Part shown: positions 46,399 through 50,559 of the stretch, in pieces
How the letters are laid out: each line of letters opens with the position of its first letter
Numbering within the stretch: the stretch's first letter is position 1
Source: a virus
DNA: 50,559 nt
Virus record (IMG/VR): IMGVR_UViG_3300025949_000032
Coordinates: 1-50,559 of that record
Direction: 5' to 3' (one strand)
Notes under the pieces: model-generated
Seen by the model: only the letters and a program-made list of their open reading frames with translations
Database searches by the model: none
Told to the model about the DNA's origin: nothing
Translations under genes and position numbers: made by a program

Positions 46399-47921
46399 CA
46401 GATGATCGTGTACGATCCGCCGGCTGGCGGAGTTCCGACAACGCCATTTCTGGCTTGGATAGCCGCGATCTCGTCAGCGTACTTGTAATACTCCCAGGTC
46501 TGATGGTTCCAAGTCAGCATCACCGCGTTGTTCTGCACCGCATTGTCGTATAGCTGCTGGGGCGTATTCCCGGGCTTGATGAGATTGCCGCTCGAATCCT
46601 TGGTGTTGCCCAGAAAGGCTTCCTGCACACGATTCATGAGCAGGATGTTCTTGCGGATATCGGCCATGCCTGTCGTGCTCTGATACACGCCCGCCACAAG
46701 CTTCTGGAACGTAGTCTGACGCACGAACGGATCCGGACCCCCGTAAATGGCGTGCTTGGGATACTGTGCTTCAATGGTGTTGATCATGTTCGCCATCGTG
46801 GGCGCTTCAGTGCTGCCGCCGGGCGGTAAATAGTTCAATGGAACATACAAGGGCGTATTGGACAGGCGGGCAAGCAGACGCAACTGCAGTTCCAGGAACT
46901 TCGCGTTGTAGTGAGCGGAGTCGAGAATCGTCTGGCCCGGAGACAGCCCGTTCGGCTGGGTGACGGTATTTCCGTTCGCATCCTTGCTGTCGATGATCGA
47001 GATCGCGACCGATTCGTCCATCGTAGAGAAGCCATAGAACAGCGGGTGACTGTTGTAGCGATCACAGATCGCCTGGCACATGTCCCCGAAGGCACTCCAC
47101 AGATCATCAATATCCCATTTCGGCTGAGTTCGTTTCGCTCCTTGCGCGATACAGGCAATGATCCAGTTGTTATTGACCACATACTGCGGCCAGCTGGCGA
47201 GATCGGTGAGACTGAACGTGTTGAAGAAGGTCTGCCAAATCTCGACGATCACGCCGAATTTGTGGCCCGCTGTTGCGCATTTGGCCAACGCGTAATCAAT
47301 GGCAGCAAATGCCTTCGAGTAATCGCCGCGGGTCGGACCTTCACAGGCGCCCCAGGTGAGACTCATGTAGAAATACTTGCTCAGCGGATTGGCTGACCAC
47401 AGGGGGAAGTAGTTGTCGAAGTTCGACTTCTCTTGCGCAGCGGCGCCCGTGGCACCAGACCAGAACTGGTTGTCTGTCCACCAACCGTTGCCGACCACGA
47501 GCTTAATTTGACCCTGCTGGGCCACTGCCACAGCAGACCAAACCTGCACATCAAACGTAACCGTATCGACGCCATTGGTCGCTGAGACAAACAGGCTCCC
47601 TGAGCCGCCGTTGGCGCCCGTGGCAATGGAAATCCCATTTCCGCTCGCATCGATCCGCCAGTTTCCCAGCGATCCGCTGGCCGCATTGATGCTCAGGACC
47701 GCCGTGGCGGCGGAACTACCCGTGAGAAACTGGCGATAGTTGAAGTCGAAGGTCTGATTCGATGCAAGCTGAAGAAGATTATAGGCCGCGGCTTTGAAAG
47801 CGACCTTGTCGATGCCGAGATTCGACTGACTGATGACCGGCGCATCACCCAACGGATAGCGGCGATCGATGACGCCGGTGGCACTCGGCAGGTCATGGAG
47901 AGACCGCAGGGCTAGTGCCAT
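46398..47921 (-). CDS. putative glycoside-hydrolase-like tail protein, 507 aa
   Basis: First gene of the late operon. GGGAG precedes MALALRSLHDLPSATGVIDR. Residues about 20-150 form an Ig/cadherin-like beta domain (NQTFDFNYRQFLTGSSAATA, GVDTVTFDVQVWSA). The rest looks like a TIM barrel: KYFYMSLTWGACEGPTRGDY, HKFGVIVEIWQTFF, YGFSTMDESVAISIIDS (a Glu at the end of a strand, as for a catalytic acid), NTPLYVPLNYLPPGG and NAVMLTWNHQTWEYYKYAD. A role in degrading a host glycan is inference. A catalytically dead binding protein is also possible. Confidence 0.65.
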   Translation of the reverse strand: MALALRSLHDLPSATGVIDRRYPLGDAPVISQSNLGIDKVAFKAAAYNLLQLASNQTFDFNYRQFLTGSSAATAVLSINAASGSLGNWRIDASGNGISIATGANGGSGSLFVSATNGVDTVTFDVQVWSAVAVAQQGQIKLVVGNGWWTDNQFWSGATGAAAQEKSNFDNYFPLWSANPLSKYFYMSLTWGACEGPTRGDYSKAFAAIDYALAKCATAGHKFGVIVEIWQTFFNTFSLTDLASWPQYVVNNNWIIACIAQGAKRTQPKWDIDDLWSAFGDMCQAICDRYNSHPLFYGFSTMDESVAISIIDSKDANGNTVTQPNGLSPGQTILDSAHYNAKFLELQLRLLARLSNTPLYVPLNYLPPGGSTEAPTMANMINTIEAQYPKHAIYGGPDPFVRQTTFQKLVAGVYQSTTGMADIRKNILLMNRVQEAFLGNTKDSSGNLIKPGNTPQQLYDNAVQNNAVMLTWNHQTWEYYKYADEIAAIQARNGVVGTPPAGGSYTII

Positions 47922-47985
47922 TCGATTGGATCTCCCGCGCCGAGCGCGGATGGGCTGGCGTGAGGCATGAGGGGTCCTGAAATGC

Positions 47986-48006
47986 AAAACCCCGCTCAAG
48001 GCGGGG
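47986..48006 (-). terminator. strong intrinsic terminator after the Q-like gene
   Basis: Minus strand: GCCCCGC-CTTGA-GCGGGG then TTTT. The hairpin is GC-only and lies between the late-regulator gene and the first late gene, about 65 bases before the late ATG. That is exactly where lambda has tR', which the Q protein overrides. It also reads acceptably on the plus strand. Confidence 0.85.
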
Positions 48007-48035
48007 CTTTAGGTGACTATGTGCAGGCTCGCACA

Positions 48036-48560
48036 CTACATAGTGTTCTGTGACCACGCAATTTTTATTCCCTCCAAACGGTGACCGACTTCACGTCTCG
48101 CGTTGGAAAGTCGCTTTCGGAAGGTGGTCGGCTCCATAGAACACTGTTTGGCCGATACATCAATCGGCTGCCATCGGAGGTAATGCAAAACGATCACCAA
48201 ACGATCGATCTCCTCAAGCTTCATGACGATTCGTTCGACCATTTCGCAGAGCTGATCGACTTCTACCGCCGTGGTGATGCCCAGTCTGGCGGCTGCGCCT
48301 AGAATCCCGAATTCGATGACGCGCGCCAGGATTGTGCTAGCCGGAAAACCCGAGAGCGCCATCCTCCCCCACCGCGCCCATGCCTCGAGCGCAACATCAG
48401 CCTCTGCTACTACCCCCTCAAGTTTGGGGTGATGTCGCCCGTCATTGGGATTGCGAATCGTCGCGACCCCTACTTCCGGGAGAAACTTCATCCGGTGAAC
48501 GTGAATCTGGCGCCCGTCGCTGAGCACGACACAATCGGTCTCGAGGGACGCTTTACTCAT
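48036..48560 (-). CDS. Q-like late gene regulator (sigma-4-like HTH), 174 aa
   Basis: Positioned like lambda Q: last gene of the replication block, directly before a terminator and the late operon. C-terminal helix-turn-helix IDVSAKQCSMEPTTFRKRLS, NARREVGHRL follows the helix VEVDQLCEMVERIVMKLEEI and LVIVLHYLRWQP, a sigma-70 region-4-like arrangement seen in RinA/ArpU/Q-type phage regulators. The N-terminal part is beta-like (DCVVLSDGRQIHVHRM). A palindrome, ACACTA-CA-TAGTGT, overlaps its stop codon and may be a binding site. Confidence 0.72.
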   Translation of the reverse strand: MSKASLETDCVVLSDGRQIHVHRMKFLPEVGVATIRNPNDGRHHPKLEGVVAEADVALEAWARWGRMALSGFPASTILARVIEFGILGAAARLGITTAVEVDQLCEMVERIVMKLEEIDRLVIVLHYLRWQPIDVSAKQCSMEPTTFRKRLSNARREVGHRLEGIKIAWSQNTM

Positions 48561-48847
48561 GCAGTTCTCCGGGCCCCCATCAGCGCCAGCATGTCATCTT
48601 CGGTGCGAATCACCTGCAGCGGTGCGCCATGCTCTTTGAGCTTGATCATCAGTTTCACCTGATCGTCGGTGAATTCGTCCTTGGTGCCTTCCCGTTCGGG
48701 GTGTTTGATCTCGAGAAGATTCCAGGAGCGGCGGTTCCACAGGATTCCATCGAAGGTGATCTCACCGGAGGGGATCCACAGACCGTTGAGCGCACGAGCG
48801 ACCTTGATCAGATCAGGCTCGTTCGAATCCCTGCGAGCCGCTCTCAC
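48557..48847 (-). CDS. VRR-NUC-like PD-(D/E)xK nuclease, 96 aa
   Basis: GTG start overlapping the upstream stop. Small nuclease fold: LIKVARALNGLWIPSGEITF, then DGILW with Asp, LLEIKHPE with the E-x-K pair and DDQVKLMIKLKEHG with the Gln of the domain, then a strand LQVIRTEDDMLAL. Similar small VRR-NUC proteins in phage replication blocks act as Holliday-junction or flap nucleases, substituting for Rap/RusA. Confidence 0.82.
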   Translation of the reverse strand: MRAARRDSNEPDLIKVARALNGLWIPSGEITFDGILWNRRSWNLLEIKHPEREGTKDEFTDDQVKLMIKLKEHGAPLQVIRTEDDMLALMGARRTA

Positions 48848-48975
48848 TTCTTTCGCTCCTTCGGCTTGCGTCGGTCCTTCTTCGGTTCGGGATACAGACG
48901 GCGCACCGGCATCGTCTGCTCACCTTCGCGGCGTTGCGTCTTGGCTTGCCAGTCGGCCCAGTCATTCACGCCCAT
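48844..48975 (-). CDS. very small basic protein, 43 aa
   Basis: Reads MGVNDWADWQAKTQRREGEQ then a tail rich in Lys, Arg and Pro ending KERKK. It is linked by TGATG to the gene upstream and by GTGA to the nuclease gene, so it exactly joins two coding regions. Probably a nucleic-acid-binding accessory or coupling peptide. Confidence 0.6.
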   Translation of the reverse strand: MGVNDWADWQAKTQRREGEQTMPVRRLYPEPKKDRRKPKERKK

Positions 48976-49268
48976 CAGAGTCTCGCGTTGTCCGCGCAGA
49001 TCGCTTGGCAAGTCTCAAGATCGGTCTCGCTGCCTGAGATCTCACCCCACCAGTTGGGAGTGAGCTTGAGGATGCGGTAGCGGGCTGTGGGCGGATTGGC
49101 ATCGAAGATGGCTTCGTGATCGCCGGGGACGAAGCGCTCGATCCGGTATCGGCCACAGGCGGATTCGTGCGTCCACCGGTCGGTTTGGTTCCATACCAGT
49201 TTCGGAGGATCCGACTTTCGCGATCCAGCGTCATGATATTCCTGCTTCAGCAGTGTTGATGTAGTCAT
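48975..49268 (-). CDS. hypothetical replication-region protein, 97 aa
   Basis: Overlaps the P-like gene by 38 bases. A beta-rich middle (HESACGRYRIERFVPGDHEA, YRILKLTPNWWGEISG) and a helical end with Cys (TDLETCQAICADNARL). Function unknown. Position suggests replication or its control. Confidence 0.65.
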   Translation of the reverse strand: MTTSTLLKQEYHDAGSRKSDPPKLVWNQTDRWTHESACGRYRIERFVPGDHEAIFDANPPTARYRILKLTPNWWGEISGSETDLETCQAICADNARL

Positions 49269-49854
49269 TCCAAACCGCCTTCTGGGTTTCGGAAGGAACC
49301 TCGCCGTTGCACTCCAAATCGCGCATGTCGGCGGCCCAGTTATTTTTGGCTTCGATGAGTCTTTTTACGTTGGCGACAAACTTCCCATCCGCGTCGAGAA
49401 GCTTCTCATCGATGCCTATCTGCCGAAGATCCTCGATGCGCGCAGTCAGAAGCTTGTAACTCGCCGGTCGACCGTATCGGGCTGACCGCTGGCAGACCTT
49501 GCGAATCATGTGCCCAAGTAGATGGCGATTTGCAGCCATGTCCCACTTGTTCCATTCGACTTCATCAGGCTTCGGTAGAGCGATTGGCCGGGGCTCGCCT
49601 TCATCAAACTCGTCGCCACCTATTGCACGGCAGAGTTTCGTGAACTCCGGAAGCGAGGGAACATGCGGTTTACCGCTGTAGGCGAGGCGACGAATCCCGC
49701 GATCGATTTGCAAGTCGTTGAGCCGCGCCAACATCCCCACCCACTCCGGGGGAGGCTTCGGGCCGAACTTACGCTCGACGGCATCGCCGCCAAACATTCC
49801 GACCAGGCGACGCCAAACTTCACTGGCGCGCGATTGCAAAGGGGATGGTTCCAT
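49231..49854 (-). CDS. P-like replication protein (helicase loader), 207 aa
   Basis: Directly after the O-like initiator with a 35-base overlap, as O and P in lambda. Sequence style of the P-type family: VWRRLVGMFGGDAVERKFGP, EWVGMLARLNDLQIDRGIRR, PSLPEFTKLCRAI, WDMAANRHLLGHMIRKVCQR. These proteins bring the host DnaB helicase to the phage origin. No Walker motifs, so it is not a DnaC-type ATPase. Confidence 0.78.
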   Translation of the reverse strand: MEPSPLQSRASEVWRRLVGMFGGDAVERKFGPKPPPEWVGMLARLNDLQIDRGIRRLAYSGKPHVPSLPEFTKLCRAIGGDEFDEGEPRPIALPKPDEVEWNKWDMAANRHLLGHMIRKVCQRSARYGRPASYKLLTARIEDLRQIGIDEKLLDADGKFVANVKRLIEAKNNWAADMRDLECNGEVPSETQKAVWNDYINTAEAGIS

Positions 49855-50559
49855 CGTCGTGTTCGATCACTCGTGAATTGTCGGGGCCTTCGAGGGTTCG
49901 CAGGATTCGCTCGCTCGCGGATTCCGCTCGAGGTGGAGGTTTCCACGGCAGCAGGAATGGCTTGCTCGGCCCGAGGAACCGCGAGGCCTGTTGGATGTAC
50001 TCGGTGCCGACCTTCCCGGCCGCTTCCGAATGCGCAGCGTATCGACGGGCACCTGCGATGAACTCCGCAGGGGTATGACCTTCGGCCATCCGCGCCCTTG
50101 CCGCGCTCAGCCCTCCCCTCCAATTCGGGTCTCCGTTGCGTTCGGGATACGCGAGTTTGAAATCGAGGAACCAATCCGGGACTTCCGCTCCACGTGAAAC
50201 CTTCCGTCCCTTGGTGTCGGCGGGCGCCTTGTGCGCGCGTTGACGGTTACTTGGAGGTTCAACTGATGGTTCTATGATGGTTATGGGTGACCCAGGGTCA
50301 GGGGTGCCCTGACTGTGGGTCAGGGGCGGGGGTGACTGTGGGTCAGGGGTGCCCTGACTGTGGGTCAGGGGCGGGGGTGACTGTGGGTCAGGGGTGCCCT
50401 GACCGTCAGTCAGGGGTGACTTTAAGTCGGGGGTGCTTTCTAGTCGGGGGTGAACGGTGTAGGTGTTGCTTCGTCCGGGACGTTCATGACGAGTGATGTG
50501 ACCACTCTTCTCAAGTCGCTCCATCACCCGGGAAACTGATCTCGGAGAAGAGTGGTCAC
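49820..50559 (-). CDS. O-like replication initiator, 5' end cut by window edge
   Basis: No start is reached inside the window: the frame is open to the last base (DHSSPRSVSRVMERLEKSGH...), so the annotated length is partial. The visible N-terminal part is a winged helix-turn-helix (SPRSVSRVMERLEKSGHITR) as in phage O/replisome-organiser proteins. It is followed by a linker of tandem 15-residue repeats (QGTPDPQSPPPLTHS) encoded by the iteron-like DNA repeats, then a C-terminal domain (PDWFLDFKLAYPERNGDPNW, AEFIAGARRYAAHSEAAGKV) of the type that contacts the helicase loader. Confidence 0.82.
   Translation of the reverse strand, partial: DHSSPRSVSRVMERLEKSGHITRHERPGRSNTYTVHPRLESTPDLKSPLTDGQGTPDPQSPPPLTHSQGTPDPQSPPPLTHSQGTPDPGSPITIIEPSVEPPSNRQRAHKAPADTKGRKVSRGAEVPDWFLDFKLAYPERNGDPNWRGGLSAARARMAEGHTPAEFIAGARRYAAHSEAAGKVGTEYIQQASRFLGPSKPFLLPWKPPPRAESASERILRTLEGPDNSRVIEHDDGTIPFAIARQ
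50295..50456. repeat. iteron-like tandem repeats inside the O-like gene (putative ori)
   Basis: A 45-bp unit, made of a 22-bp and a 23-bp half each starting GGGTCAGGGG, is present twice and partly a third time from 50295 to 50406. It is followed by three more degenerate copies with the core GTCAGGGGTG or GTCGGGGGTG to 50456. Within the 22-bp half, TCAGGG-GTG-CCCTGA is a perfect dyad. Lambda places its origin iterons in the same part of the O gene, so this is the best candidate for the phage replication origin. Confidence 0.75.

Noticed and set aside
43417-47999. diversity-generating retroelement as in BPP-1
   Set aside because: No reverse transcriptase, Avd-like gene or template/variable repeat pair is visible near the tail genes.
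47922-47999. N-terminal extension of the first late protein (start at 47999)
   Set aside because: It would begin inside the terminator hairpin and is arginine/proline-rich. The ATG at 47921 has a ribosome site.
50290-50420. CRISPR array
   Set aside because: Repeats are contiguous with no unique spacers and lie in frame within a gene.
50287-50496. plus-strand frame of repeated QGCPDCGSGAG units
   Set aside because: Antisense of the proline-rich repeat of the replication gene. The cysteine spacing is a by-product of the DNA repeat.

Overview
The window looks like an almost complete genome of a temperate, podovirus-like bacteriophage in its unintegrated gene order. No bacterial housekeeping genes are visible. 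A phage attachment site (the 3' half of a tRNA-Lys(CTT) gene) sits in the interior directly behind an integrase gene. Coding is dense with ATGA, GTGA or TGATG overlaps. The head and tail proteins resemble those of Bordetella phage BPP-1-like podoviruses. The tRNA fragment and protein style point to a proteobacterial host, but the host cannot be named from the sequence. The right edge cuts a replication gene, so the window is not obviously a closed circle.

Layout. (1) 1-1200: left edge with a large inverted repeat and a small membrane-protein gene, then the early minus-strand genes: a Cro-like protein and a zinc-cluster protein. (2) 1126-1763: lambda-like immunity region. A CI-like repressor gene (+) is flanked by two promoters that share an 18-bp operator, one firing left into cro (pR-like) and one firing right into the recombination operon (pL-like). 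(3) 1798-5889 (+): recombination operon with a RecT/Bet-type annealing protein, an HNH endonuclease, a YbcO-like nuclease, a DUF4224-like protein and a tyrosine integrase. (4) 5926-5970: attP core. (5) 6084-14047 (+): about 28 very small accessory genes, mostly overlapping and many zinc-ribbon or single-membrane-segment proteins. They include a methyltransferase-like fragment and a ribbon-helix-helix regulator with its own promoter and palindromic operator. Several look frameshifted. (6) 14276-14701: divergent pair (small acidic protein / XRE regulator) around a perfect dyad.

(7) 47921 down to 14702 (-): one very long late operon. In order of transcription: GH-like tail protein, PASTA-containing tail protein, small terminase, two proteins with secretion signals, lectin-like protein, large terminase, portal, scaffold, capsid, terminator, tail tubular A-like and B-like proteins, GNAT protein, a set of internal virion (ejection) proteins, a beta-helix tailspike, and a lysis/membrane block with an M15 endolysin, holin-like proteins, a lipoprotein and, unusually, a PAS-domain protein. 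(8) 48036-50559 (-): replication and late control, with an O-like initiator carrying iteron-like repeats inside its own gene, a P-like helicase loader, small proteins, a VRR-NUC-like nuclease and a Q-like regulator followed by a strong terminator.

How it works together (inference). The repressor silences pR and pL in the lysogen. On induction pR drives cro and (across the window ends) replication and the late regulator, which lets RNA polymerase pass the terminator at 47.99 kb into the late operon. pL drives recombination and integrase. Because attP lies between the pL operon and the small-gene array, integration would physically separate the two. All functional names are from family resemblance read by eye. 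No database search was run.
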